Origin: Halorhabdus rudnickae
GTDB taxonomy: Archaea > Halobacteriota > Halobacteria > Halobacteriales > Haloarculaceae
Assembly (NCBI RefSeq): GCF_900880625.1
Contig: NZ_CAAHFB010000006.1
Location: forward strand, 124,001-188,000
Length of the DNA: 64,000 bases
Direction: 5' to 3'
Position numbers and translations under genes: made by a program. Below are positions 10,991-19,336 of the stretch, piece by piece. The stretch's first letter is position 1; the number at the start of each line of letters is the position of its first letter. The notes under the pieces were generated by a model. That model searched no databases, was not told the DNA's origin, and was given only the letters and a program-made list of their open reading frames with translations.

Positions 10991-12556
10991 TTAATCGTCC
11001 GCGGGCGTTTGTGCGCTGGTCTCGATCGCGGGGATGCCCTGTACCCCCATATCGGCGAGCGTGTGTTTCAGATCGCGTTCGTCCTCGACGTGCTGGGAGA
11101 GTTCCATCGCCTGCGCGAAGTTCTTCACCAGGCCACAGTTCGGTCCCTCCGGCGTCTCGGAGGGACAGATCCGCCCCCACTGGGTGGCGTGGAGGTCACG
11201 CGCCTCGAAGTGGGGCTGAGAACGACTGAGTGGCGACCGCAGGCGTCGCAGGTGACTCAGTACACCCATGTAGTCGGTCCGGTCGACGAGCTGTGAGACA
11301 CCGGAGCGACCCCCGACCCAGTTGCCGGTCGCCAGCGGGTGTTCGAGGCGCTCGGTCAGCACGTCCGAGCGGACGACCGTCGAAACCGAGAGCTGGCGGT
11401 TGCGCATGTTGGCGCGTTCGAGTTGGTATTTGACGTCGCGTGCCAGCTTGTTCAGCGCCGTCCGGAAGAGATCTCGCATCAAGTCTCCGGAGACTTTCAA
11501 GCGCTTGTTCGCGTAGTGGTCCTTGTCGTCTGACTCCCGTCGGTCCAAGGCGAGTTCGAAACACGCCTCGGCCATCCGACAGAGATAGTAGGCCTTGTTG
11601 ATCCGGACCTCCTCCTCGTCGATTCCATCCTCGTGGAGATGGGGCAGGAGGTACCGATCGATCACGTAGTTCGCACGCTTGAGCTGGTAGTTCTTGCCCT
11701 GGCCGGAGGCGACGCGCTTGCCCAGCGCCTCGATGGCCCCCTCCTGGGACTGGACCTCGGCGGCCTCTAAGTTCTCCAGCATGAACTTCACGATCTCGGG
11801 ATCGTCGCTGACGCGGTGGACGATCTCCTCGTCGCTCTCCAAGCCGAGCGCGCGCACGAGCGTGACGAAGTTGACCGATCCCGAGACGCTCGGGAACGAG
11901 ACCTCGAGCAGGCCGTCGCGGGTGCGTTCGGTCAGCACCAAGGCCCGGTAGCCCCGGCGCTGGGAGAACGTCTTTGCGACCTGGATCTCGTCGCCGTACT
12001 TCGAATCGTACTCCGCGAGGATCTTGTTCGGCGCGAGGTCCTCGCTGGTCATGAGGACACGCTCGGAACCGTTGACGATGAAGTAACCACCGGGGTCGGC
12101 GGGGTCCTCACCGATGTCGATGAGTTCCTCGTCGGTGAAGCCGGCGATGTTACACTTGTTCGAGCCGACCATGATCGGCATGCGGCCGACTTTGGTCTCG
12201 GTCTGATCGACGACCCGCTCTTCTTCTTCCTCGCCGCCCTTGACGATGGCCATCTCCATGAAGACGGGCGCGGCGTAGGTGATGTTCCGGAGGCGGGCCT
12301 CCTGGGGATACAGCAGCTCCTCGCTGCCGTCGGCCTCACGGACGCGAGGCGTGACGATCCGGACGTCACCGAGTTCGACCCAGACCGGCTCTTCGCCCTC
12401 CTTGTCACCGATGTCGGTGTCGATGGTCGCCTTCTCGTCGACGACCTCCTGCATGCCCCGGTCGAGGAACGCGTTGAACGACCGGAAGTGATGTTCGGCG
12501 AGTCGATCCCTCGAGAAGTATTCGCGCGAAATCGTGCGTCGGTCTTCCGTATCCAT
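10991..12556 (-). CDS. rpoB2: DNA-directed RNA polymerase subunit B''
   Basis: N-terminal half of the second-largest subunit (521 aa): protrusion, lobe and fork domains. Conserved stretches are [20 protein letters not shown] near residues 158-177 and [20 protein letters not shown] near 473-492, the universal fork-loop motif. Start ATG at 12556 lies one base after the rpoH stop codon. Confidence 0.97.
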   Translation of the reverse strand: MDTEDRRTISREYFSRDRLAEHHFRSFNAFLDRGMQEVVDEKATIDTDIGDKEGEEPVWVELGDVRIVTPRVREADGSEELLYPQEARLRNITYAAPVFMEMAIVKGGEEEEERVVDQTETKVGRMPIMVGSNKCNIAGFTDEELIDIGEDPADPGGYFIVNGSERVLMTSEDLAPNKILAEYDSKYGDEIQVAKTFSQRRGYRALVLTERTRDGLLEVSFPSVSGSVNFVTLVRALGLESDEEIVHRVSDDPEIVKFMLENLEAAEVQSQEGAIEALGKRVASGQGKNYQLKRANYVIDRYLLPHLHEDGIDEEEVRINKAYYLCRMAEACFELALDRRESDDKDHYANKRLKVSGDLMRDLFRTALNKLARDVKYQLERANMRNRQLSVSTVVRSDVLTERLEHPLATGNWVGGRSGVSQLVDRTDYMGVLSHLRRLRSPLSRSQPHFEARDLHATQWGRICPSETPEGPNCGLVKNFAQAMELSQHVEDERDLKHTLADMGVQGIPAIETSAQTPADD

Positions 12557-12557
12557 G

Positions 12558-12785
12558 TTATGTGACGACGAGTCGATACACCACTGCGGTGTCGGTTGTT
12601 CGTGAATCTCGGACGATCTTGATCACATCGCCGACCTCGGCGTCGTCGGGCAACGCCGGATCGGCGCGTTTGATCTTCGGCAAGTCCGTCCGTTTGATGT
12701 CGTACTCCGCGAGCACGTCCTCGAGTTCGGCTTCGTCGAGGACGGTGTGTTCCGGAACGAATTCGTGTTGACTTACGTCTACCAT
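12558..12785 (-). CDS. rpoH: DNA-directed RNA polymerase subunit H
   Basis: Small archaeal polymerase subunit homologous to the C-terminal domain of eukaryotic RPB5 (75 aa, usual length), starting [20 protein letters not shown] and ending in the conserved VYRLVV strand. First gene of the RNA polymerase operon, so the operon promoter should lie in the non-coding stretch just above 12785. Confidence 0.95.
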   Translation of the reverse strand: MVDVSQHEFVPEHTVLDEAELEDVLAEYDIKRTDLPKIKRADPALPDDAEVGDVIKIVRDSRTTDTAVVYRLVVT

Positions 12786-13107
12786 GTGTGTTTGCGTGGG
12801 TTTGCCGGGCTGGAGAAGGTGGCTATCACGATATACTACAGATGACTATCAGAGGGACGCATTTAACGCTTATCAAAACCGCCGGCAATGGCTATCGACG
12901 TACGGGCGAACAGTATCACGGTGTAGACAGACCAAAGATAAAGGTGTTCTGGTCAGGGTGCTTGCATATCGGTCGGCGACTGACAGGGCCGGACTGGAGA
13001 CGCGTCATAACGGACAAACGAAATCGGTCGGCGCCGGTGCGGACAGGGAACCAAGCACGACAGACCTAACCACGGGAGAGGCCGACATCCCGGATCCGTT
13101 TGGAAAG
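12786..13107. other. Non-coding region between rpoH and tRNA-Asp
   Basis: No convincing gene on either strand; the open frames here have non-haloarchaeal composition (few acidic residues, many Cys and Arg). The minus strand carries AT-rich box-like sequences near 12828-12838 and 12860-12870 that could be the RNA polymerase operon promoter. I cannot choose between them. Confidence 0.5.
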
Positions 13108-13116
13108 TCTTAATAC
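13108..13116 (+). promoter_or_regulatory. TATA-like box upstream of tRNA-Asp
   Basis: TCTTAATAC lies about 34 nt before the first base of the tRNA, a normal distance for an archaeal stable-RNA promoter with a short 5' leader. Confidence 0.5.
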
Positions 13117-13145
13117 TTCGACCGGGGTACGAATGAGTGCGTCGA

Positions 13146-13218
13146 GCCCGGATGGTGTAGTGGCCCATCATACGACCCTGTCACGGTCGTGACGCGGGTT
13201 CAAATCCCGCTCCGGGCG
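13146..13218 (+). tRNA. tRNA-Asp (anticodon GTC)
   Basis: Complete cloverleaf. The acceptor stem GCCCGGA pairs with TCCGGGC (13211-13217), with discriminator G at 13218. The anticodon stem CGACC/GGTCG encloses loop CTGTCAC with anticodon GTC at 13180-13182. The T-loop is GTTCAAATCC. No intron and no encoded CCA. Its 3' end faces the degraded region 13.25-16.4 kb, as expected for an integration hot spot. Confidence 0.96.
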
Positions 13219-13253
13219 CTTCTCCGATCTCAATCCACGAGTGGCGCGTTTCA

Positions 13254-13646
13254 TCATGCCGCGTTCCGTGTTCGGTGTGCGTGCCTGCAAGGGGTTTCGG
13301 TAAGGCCGCGCTCACCTCCATCCCGAGATGCAAGGCGGTCGTCGTGGAAAACGACCACCTCGAAGTCATCACCTTCGTACGGTCGACCACCACAAGGGAT
13401 CACGTCGATCTCGATCATGTCGGCACCGCGTTTGGCCGCGTTGTTGCTCCTACCCCCTCTAGCAGCCTTTGCTACCGCGCAGACAGTGTTTTCGGGATGG
13501 ACGCCTGCGAATCCTCGATGAGCGATGAGATCAGTCGTCGAATCATCTCCCCAGGCGCCACCTTTCGCCGTCGCGAGCGATCCGAGCACCGCACCTGTCG
13601 TCCCCTTGAGGAGAGTCCGACGGTCGATAGTGGGAATCCAAGACAT
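13254..13646 (-). pseudogene. Truncated glycerophosphodiester phosphodiesterase
   Basis: N-terminal third of a secreted GDPD-family enzyme, which hydrolyses glycerophosphodiesters. It has a twin-arginine type signal (IDRRTLLKGTTGAVLGS, about residues 7-23). The first GDPD catalytic motifs follow: LIAHRGFAGVHPENT (about 40-54), DMIEIDV, and VVFHDDRL. Homology stops near 13290, after RGLTETP, and about ten unrelated codons precede the stop. The normal enzyme is about 300 aa and this one is 130, so the rest of the TIM barrel is missing. The break lies only tens of bases from the 3' end of tRNA-Asp, suggesting deletion or integration at the tRNA. Confidence 0.75.
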
Positions 13647-13682
13647 TGTTACGTATCACACATACCTATCAAGCATTCAGGG

Positions 13683-14774
13683 CTAATTCCCGAGCTCTAT
13701 TTGGATACTCTCGATCGGTCGAGTCAGCCAACTCTGTCCGGATTCGTCGAGCAGTTCGAAAAAGTCCTCGTGAAGAGTGCCATTTGTGGCGATGACACTG
13801 CCCTCTAAGAGGCTATCGAGATCTTCGTTCCCCTCGAAGTCAGTCACCTTGCCGCCCGCCTCGCGGACGATGAGTACCTCGGGAGCGACATCCACGGGTT
13901 TGAGATCCTTCACCGAGACCGTATCGAACACGCCCTCCCCGACGAACGCGAGATCGGGAGCGGCAGCACCGAGTAAGCGGGTCCCCTGCGTATTTGCGAA
14001 CAGGTACCGCCAGACACCCATGTAGTCAAAGTCGTTGGCAGTCTCTTTGAGATAGAACCCGACACCGTTGAACGACTCCTCGAACGTATCGGTATCGGTG
14101 ACCGATAGCTCGGTCGGCTCGGAATCCTCGGCAACGAGGTCGTAACCATCGCTCCTGAACTTGTAGGCACCTTCACCTTTGACGGCCACGTACACTTCGT
14201 CGCGGAGCGAGTAATACATCACTCCAGCATGCAATTCGCCGTTTTTCGTTAATGCAATATTTACGCCAAAGTGAGGAATCCCTTTGGCGAAGTTCGTCGT
14301 GCCATCGAGCGGATCGATGATCCAGACGAAATCGCCTTCGAGGGTCCCACCCTGTTCTTCGCCGTAGAAGACGTGTCCAAAATCTTTGAAGTTATCGCCG
14401 AGTTCTTCTTTGATCGTCTTACGGATGAGTGTCTCCGCTTTTGTATCGACCGTCGTGAGGAGGTTCTGGGAATCTTTCTCTTTGGCTTCACCGATCTCTC
14501 CAAAGTAATTCTGTTGAAGTTGTGCTGCTTTCGCTGTTGCAAGGACGGCGATCCGGAGATACTGATCCTCTATCGGTAATTGGCCTTCAAGATCTTCTAC
14601 TTCGAGTTGCATGACACTCTCCCCATTGTTTGTGAGTGCACCCAAGACGTCGATGTTGGTAACAGCCCCAGCAGTTCCGAGGGCTGCTCCCCCGCCAGCC
14701 ATCTTGAGGAACCGACGTCGTGCTTCGTTCACAATGCCACTGTCAGTTGTGTCGGTATTGTCGTGCCGAGACAT
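13683..14774 (-). CDS. Tat-exported inositol monophosphatase-family phosphatase
   Basis: Member of the Mg/Li-dependent phosphatase family (IMPase/FBPase/CysQ fold). Metal-binding motifs are VFYGEEQGG and W151-IIDPLDGTTNF, with Asp154 and Asp157 as expected metal ligands, then LLGAAAPDLAFVGEG (the GSAA-like motif) and VDVAPEVLIVREAGG. The N-terminus carries a twin-arginine signal, RRRFLKMAGGGAALGTAGAV, so the enzyme is probably folded in the cytoplasm and exported. I start at the second Met, 14774, because it leaves a normal Tat n-region; 14792 is possible. Archaeal IMPase homologues are usually cytoplasmic, so the signal is notable. The substrate is not deducible. It lies next to a second Tat-type phosphoesterase remnant. 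Confidence 0.85.
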   Translation of the reverse strand: MSRHDNTDTTDSGIVNEARRRFLKMAGGGAALGTAGAVTNIDVLGALTNNGESVMQLEVEDLEGQLPIEDQYLRIAVLATAKAAQLQQNYFGEIGEAKEKDSQNLLTTVDTKAETLIRKTIKEELGDNFKDFGHVFYGEEQGGTLEGDFVWIIDPLDGTTNFAKGIPHFGVNIALTKNGELHAGVMYYSLRDEVYVAVKGEGAYKFRSDGYDLVAEDSEPTELSVTDTDTFEESFNGVGFYLKETANDFDYMGVWRYLFANTQGTRLLGAAAPDLAFVGEGVFDTVSVKDLKPVDVAPEVLIVREAGGKVTDFEGNEDLDSLLEGSVIATNGTLHEDFFELLDESGQSWLTRPIESIQIELGN

Positions 14775-14867
14775 TGCAGTAAGAAGTGTCACTCCACTAC
14801 ACTAAAACATACCGATTATTAATTATAGAATACCGTATGGAAAATGTTATTGGAAACTTACTATATA

Positions 14868-15054
14868 ATATCCAATAGAGATAATTAATCGCCATTGGGA
14901 ACACATACTGGTATTGTCGTGGACTCCATCTACGCTCTGGGCTCGTCTACGAATGCGTAGGACAGATTCCAAAGAGTGGCAGTAACTGTTTCCACCATTC
15001 CTCGATCGAGTTTAGATGGTAACGAGACACTGGAAGTCGAGCGAACTTGATGTC
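14868..15054 (-). pseudogene. Relic of an IS630-type transposase (C-terminal end)
   Basis: In one minus-strand frame the sequence reads KFARLPVSRYHLNSIEEWWK followed by QLLPLFG, then an in-frame stop and decayed residues ending in NYL. This matches the end of IS630/Tc1-mariner DDE transposases, where a Leu-Pro-Pro, then Ser-Pro, then Leu-Asn-Pro-Ile-Glu stretch precedes the catalytic Glu/Asp. Most of the transposase and both ends are gone. No terminal inverted repeat is evident. The upstream part of the region is too degraded to read. Confidence 0.55.
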
Positions 15055-15334
15055 AGCACGACCCGCATGTTACATGACTAATGTGGCACGAAAATCGGAA
15101 GCACCGTCGAAAATGACGAACAGATTCAGTCCAAACCGACACGCGGGCCAGTCTACATGCCAGGGTGCAAAATTTCCGATTGCGTCCCAACCTATGCTCA
15201 AATGTCCGTATACCGCGTCTGTCCATATTTGAGATGGGCTGGAACAACCAGCAGAAGATCACCGAACTGAGACAGATTGCCATCGTGGCGATCTAGGTCA
15301 CAAAGGGGTCGGGCAGTAGATCGGATCCGATTTA

Positions 15335-15474
15335 CGTGCGGAGTCAAGTTCGATCCCGCACGGAACGGGCCCGAAATCGCCCGATTGGGAAGGATTTGAA
15401 GCGACCACTATCGACGATAGTGGCGTACCAGGGTCGGCTTCGCCGACCCAGAAATACCCACCACCCCTGGGTAT
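15335..15474. repeat. Cluster of four perfect hairpins
   Basis: Four inverted repeats follow each other within 140 bp. CGTGCGG/CCGCACG (15335-15341 and 15356-15362) is a 7-bp stem. CCACTATCG-A-CGATAGTGG (15405-15423) is a 9-bp stem with a one-base centre. GGGTCGGC-TTC-GCCGACCC (15431-15449) is an 8-bp stem. ATACCCA/TGGGTAT (15454-15474) is a 7-bp stem with a 7-nt loop. A T-run follows at 15490-15495. There is no coding sequence. The arrangement could be the end of a decayed IS200/IS605-type element, a structured RNA or a recombination site; I cannot decide. Confidence 0.75.
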
Positions 15475-15532
15475 GAAATAGTGAGGTACTTTTTTAGAAT
15501 AGCCAAATCTGCAGCATCATTGTGCGTATTCT

Positions 15533-15694
15533 ATGACTGCGTCAATCGTTGATCTTGTTGCACATTTGGCCGGGATCGAGACCCTGCACGCTGATGATCC
15601 CTCTGGACAGATCAAACGACTGCCATTGGCGGCACGCATCGAAAGCGTTCGAAATGCCGACCCTTTGAGGAGTGCTTGGACAACGAGTAGATAG
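15533..15694 (+). CDS. Small open frame, 53 aa, doubtful
   Basis: ATG at 15533 opens a frame starting MTASIVDLVAHLAGIETLHA and ending WTTSR. The first 40 residues have plausible haloarchaeal composition, while the tail does not. It stands alone within degraded DNA, about 60 bp after the hairpin cluster, and may be the surviving start of a longer lost gene. I do not recognise the family. Confidence 0.25.
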   Translation: MTASIVDLVAHLAGIETLHADDPSGQIKRLPLAARIESVRNADPLRSAWTTSR

Positions 15695-15849
15695 TACTCG
15701 CACATCATATCGGCCCAGCCCACAGGAATTAGGTGCCAAACCGACGCGGTATCGGTAGTGCAATCAGTCACCCGGTAACAGACACCCAGAGAACCGCGAA
15801 TTGGCCTCAGGAAACAGATGTACGGGTAGTCGTCCGAGACCGGTCGAGC

Positions 15850-16231
15850 GGTTATTGTGAGACGTTTGCGTGTCGATCGAAGCGTCGTCCGCGACATCGG
15901 CGGCGCGTGCTTGCGTGAGATCGACGCCGAGATCGCAAGCAGCCTTGTACGGGCAGGCGCCGGCAACACCACTTGGTTTCTTGCCGCTAATCGTTCCCGA
16001 CTCGGCGAGTTACGTCGCGTACTTGCGGGCGAGTCGTTCGACCCAACTGCCGAAATCGAGTTTCGTAGTGAACCACGGGATGTACTCCGCGGGATTGATC
16101 GGTCCGACCGGCAGCCCCAGCGTTCTATTGAGCGCGTCGTACGCACACTGCAACACGCTGCGGTCACAACACCGGGTTGGGTCAACGAGTTTCCCCCCAA
16201 CACTCCAGCCACGATCAGTATTCCCCGACCG
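15850..16231 (-). pseudogene. Relic of a transcription initiation factor B (TFB) gene, C-terminal part
   Basis: One minus-strand frame reads AYDALNRTLGLPVGPINPAE (from about 16145), then WVERLARKYAT, an in-frame TAA at 16010-16012, then LAESGTISGKKPSGVAGACP and LTQARAADVADDAS. This is the second cyclin fold of archaeal TFB: a basal factor contacting the BRE and TBP, with a core such as LDLP..VERRA and GRNPSGVAAACLY..LTQ..VADV. The N-terminal zinc ribbon and first cyclin repeat are missing and the frame upstream is closed at 16234. It is a decayed fragment of one of the many haloarchaeal tfb paralogues, invisible to simple ORF calling because of the internal stop. Confidence 0.65.
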
Positions 16232-16396
16232 TCATTTTTGACGACGATCCTGTAGTATGTTATACTTCTATAATGAATTCCATATCCGGATGGCATCCGG
16301 AGGACAAACGACCGACGGCGACGGGACAAGCTCAAGTGGAGGAACGTACCCGAGAATCGCTGTCTGTTCGCTCGGTTCTTGTGGCGTACGCGGGGT

Positions 16397-19336
16397 TCAA
16401 CAGCTGTCCTCGGAGTCGGTTTCACCGCCCGTCGGGTCGTACCCGGGGCCGACGTAATCCCACTCCGCCGTTGGTTCGTCGACGTTGACCGCTTCGAAAA
16501 CAGCCGGATCGCCAGTCCCGGCTTTCCCGGACGGGACGATCATGGGGAACTCGGCGTACGTATCGATGGTTATCGGGTCGACGGAACCAAGTGTGGCCGT
16601 TTCGTTGCCGAGGGTCGTCGAGACGGTCTTGTCTTCACGGACGTAGGTCAGCGACGACACACGGGCGGGGTCACTGACGTTAGCCGTCACCTCAAAGCGG
16701 GCGTACTCGCCCTTGACGTCGACGCCCCACGAACTCGTCGTGACGACCCAGCCGCTCGGCCACGGTAGGACGGGGAGCCCGAAGTACCCGATGCGATTGT
16801 TCGTACACCCGCTTGCAGCGACGTGTTCGACATCTTCAGCACCCGTTAGATTCCGCGCGACGTTACCGGCCGGTCGAACGGCAGGGACTTCGGACCGATT
16901 CACTGCGTCGAATTCCAGATACGTCGGTGAGCCTCTGACCTCGAAGCTGACCGACCCGAGGAGATCAGACGACTCCATGGACCCCGCATAGGAGGGCGGG
17001 TCGCGATTGACGGCGTCTTGTGCGAGCTCTACACCCTCGTCGAGAGCATTGTCTCCATCGATTTTGTCGGTCAAATCGCTGTGGACGTCGTCGAACTCCT
17101 CGGATGCGTCGTCGGTGTACTCGACGGCTGCCTGATGATATCGATGGCGAATCTCGGTCCGAAGGAAATTGGGCATCCCGGTGAACGGGTCGTCGTCATC
17201 GTAGACGATGTCCGCGTGTTGGGCCGCGAGATGTGCTTCCATGTCCCGGAAGGGATTCCCCGTGAGGAATTCCGACCGTTGGTACTCGCGTGGTCCTTCG
17301 TCCAAAACCCGATCCTTGACCGTTTCGAGCGCTGCTTTGGCGAAGTCCATTCGAGCCTCCGACGGTGTACTGGTCACCGAATCGGGCCCGAGAGATACCC
17401 CGTCGGCATCGCTGGGACTCCCGAGCGTTGCCCAGGTGTCGGACGTACTTCTGTGGGCGGTTCCGTCGAGTAGCGATTCCAGATCGCGTTCGGGATCGTC
17501 GCTCAATTCGGTCACGTCGAACGCCTCGACGAGCGCGCTCTCGGGAGCCAGATCGAAGTTCCTCGGTGCGTCCCCATCGACGCCGTTGTCGCCAACAAAG
17601 AGGTTCTCGACGTCCCCCGAATGCGCAGTGAAGTCGGAATCTCCGCCAATAGTAACGGTCGCATCGGGATCGAACTCACCCCGGATCGAGACGTCGAGTT
17701 CGTGCGTGGCAGTGTCGGAACTCGTCCTGGTGTCGGAGATTGGTGGACCTCTGGGAACGCTTTTCAGACACGTATAAGTATCCTTTTTGCTGACGGTATC
17801 TTCGAGGTGGATCTCGAACAGGTCCGGATCGGTATCCGAGGGGTCGTCCCGATCCCGCCACTGTTCGGTGACGGCCGCGTCTTCCCCTCGATCAGTGTAT
17901 TCCGTCGACACGACGCCGCCGAAACTCCAGTCGCCGCCACACCTGTGATCGACGTCGAACGGCGCATCAGTCCCACTCGTCTCGACGTCCACTCCCATGC
18001 GGTAGATGGCGTCGATCACGTCGTCGAGCGTTCCGTTCGTCCGGCCATCCGCCGCTGGATCGTTCGTTACTCTCTCGATTTCGTCGCGGTCGTCCTCACT
18101 GACGTCAGTCACGTCCACGTCCACATTGTCGACCACGGGGTGGAGATCGACGTACGCCTGTTCGGCGAACAGCGCGTAACTGGCGTTCTCCGTCTCTCGC
18201 ATCACGTCTTGCTCGCCGAGTTCCCCCGAGATGATGTCCCACAGCGAGGGGACCTCCCCGGGCGTCCCGGTGGCGTCGCCGAAGAGAAATTCCGACCTCC
18301 GACAGAAGTATTCGTAATCTTCGGGGTTTCCATTCCCGGACTCCGGGAGCGAAGCGTTCTCAGGCGTCGGGAGGACGGAGAAGTTGTCGGCGCTGCCGTC
18401 GTAATTTTGGTCGGCCTCCCAGGCGAGCCAGCACAGCGTGTTGCTCTTGGTCGGGCGATCCCAGCGGGGGTCCCGAGTTTTGAACGTCTTCGACTGGACT
18501 GCGTAGTTGGCGTGATTGAACAACAGTTCGGTCTGTTTCTCGGGAACGATTTGCTGTATCGGCGCATTCTTCGGATTGCCCTGTGCGTAATTGAACATCG
18601 CCTTCGCGATGACGACCGGGTAGGTCCGGGCGGCGAACTCACGCCCGATGCCTTCGAATCCGGAACCATCGGTCATATCCATCTCCAGGCGATCCTGATA
18701 GGTCTGGACGCGCTCGTGTATCTGGAAAATCGGCGTGGCAACGACCACGGAGACGTCCGTCGATCGTGTCGCCACGTGATCCCCGTCCTCCCGAATGGTG
18801 TATGTCACGTCCGAAATTGTCAGACGGACCGTGCCACGTTCGCGATCGCTCGTTTCGTATCCTGCCTCGAAGGTGACGCGGTCCATCGCATCGGCGGCAT
18901 CAGCCCTGTCGTCGATCAACGGCAGCGAAACCGTCGCAGTCGTGTCGTTTCGTATCGCGTGTGTCGTTCCGTTGATTCGTGAATGGATGGATTTGTAGAC
19001 CATCAGCGCCGCGTAATTCCGAAACAACGCATCGCTACTGGTGTCCGCATCGCCCAGTAATTCTGCGAAGTCGCCCTCAGTTGCAGGCTCCGTAACCGGA
19101 GAGGCGGCGACCCGATCGGTCGCATCGAGGGCGGCGGCTTTGATCGCTGATTGTGTCACCGCCTCGCTTCGATCCAGTGCCACGGACGGATCGATATCGC
19201 GCTGGGGGTCCGCCCGGCTCTGTAAGACGGTCACGACCGCAACGCTCGAAAGTAACAGGAGTACGCCGACCACGGCAAAGGGGATCCGCGCACGGTTGTC
19301 CGATGCGATCGACACACTCGATCTATTCCGTTTCAT
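16397..19336 (-). CDS. Large pilus-locus surface protein (DUF7286-type)
   Basis: 979-aa protein with one N-terminal membrane segment (about residues 18-39, IPFAVVGVLLLLSSVAVVTV) and a very long, acidic, Asn- and Thr-rich exterior part with Cys pairs (CRRSEF, HRCGGDW, final DSC). The ATG at 19336 overlaps the stop codon of the upstream gene as ATGA, so I prefer it to the upstream start at 19384. Proteins of this shape end the haloarchaeal pilB-pilC operon; the role is unproven, perhaps a tip, base or adhesive subunit. It lacks a clear class III prepilin signal, and the TM segment may simply anchor it. Family naming is from memory of haloarchaeal annotation. Confidence 0.82.
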   Translation of the reverse strand: MKRNRSSVSIASDNRARIPFAVVGVLLLLSSVAVVTVLQSRADPQRDIDPSVALDRSEAVTQSAIKAAALDATDRVAASPVTEPATEGDFAELLGDADTSSDALFRNYAALMVYKSIHSRINGTTHAIRNDTTATVSLPLIDDRADAADAMDRVTFEAGYETSDRERGTVRLTISDVTYTIREDGDHVATRSTDVSVVVATPIFQIHERVQTYQDRLEMDMTDGSGFEGIGREFAARTYPVVIAKAMFNYAQGNPKNAPIQQIVPEKQTELLFNHANYAVQSKTFKTRDPRWDRPTKSNTLCWLAWEADQNYDGSADNFSVLPTPENASLPESGNGNPEDYEYFCRRSEFLFGDATGTPGEVPSLWDIISGELGEQDVMRETENASYALFAEQAYVDLHPVVDNVDVDVTDVSEDDRDEIERVTNDPAADGRTNGTLDDVIDAIYRMGVDVETSGTDAPFDVDHRCGGDWSFGGVVSTEYTDRGEDAAVTEQWRDRDDPSDTDPDLFEIHLEDTVSKKDTYTCLKSVPRGPPISDTRTSSDTATHELDVSIRGEFDPDATVTIGGDSDFTAHSGDVENLFVGDNGVDGDAPRNFDLAPESALVEAFDVTELSDDPERDLESLLDGTAHRSTSDTWATLGSPSDADGVSLGPDSVTSTPSEARMDFAKAALETVKDRVLDEGPREYQRSEFLTGNPFRDMEAHLAAQHADIVYDDDDPFTGMPNFLRTEIRHRYHQAAVEYTDDASEEFDDVHSDLTDKIDGDNALDEGVELAQDAVNRDPPSYAGSMESSDLLGSVSFEVRGSPTYLEFDAVNRSEVPAVRPAGNVARNLTGAEDVEHVAASGCTNNRIGYFGLPVLPWPSGWVVTTSSWGVDVKGEYARFEVTANVSDPARVSSLTYVREDKTVSTTLGNETATLGSVDPITIDTYAEFPMIVPSGKAGTGDPAVFEAVNVDEPTAEWDYVGPGYDPTGGETDSEDSC

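Larger units (their letters stand above)
14815..16396. other. Degraded intergenic region (gene graveyard)
   Basis: About 1.6 kb without an intact recognisable gene between the exported phosphatase and the pilus operon. It holds the IS630 relic, hairpin cluster, small open frame and TFB relic listed separately. The lower GC content at 14.8-15.3 kb differs from the flanking genes. The position downstream of tRNA-Asp fits repeated insertion and decay. Confidence 0.7.

Noticed and set aside
15342-15376. tRNA 3'-end-like sequence (AAGTTCGATCCCGCA)
   Set aside because: The five bases on each side of the TTCGATC loop do not pair as a T-stem, and the similarity to tRNA-Asp is short. I kept it only as part of a hairpin.
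15517-16425. 302-codon minus-strand open frame
   Set aside because: Ser/Arg/Cys-rich, few acidic residues, no family. It runs in a different frame across the TFB relic and hairpin-flanked DNA.
17621-18982. 453-codon plus-strand open frame
   Set aside because: Antisense to the 979-aa pilus-locus protein, which has signal features and operon coupling.
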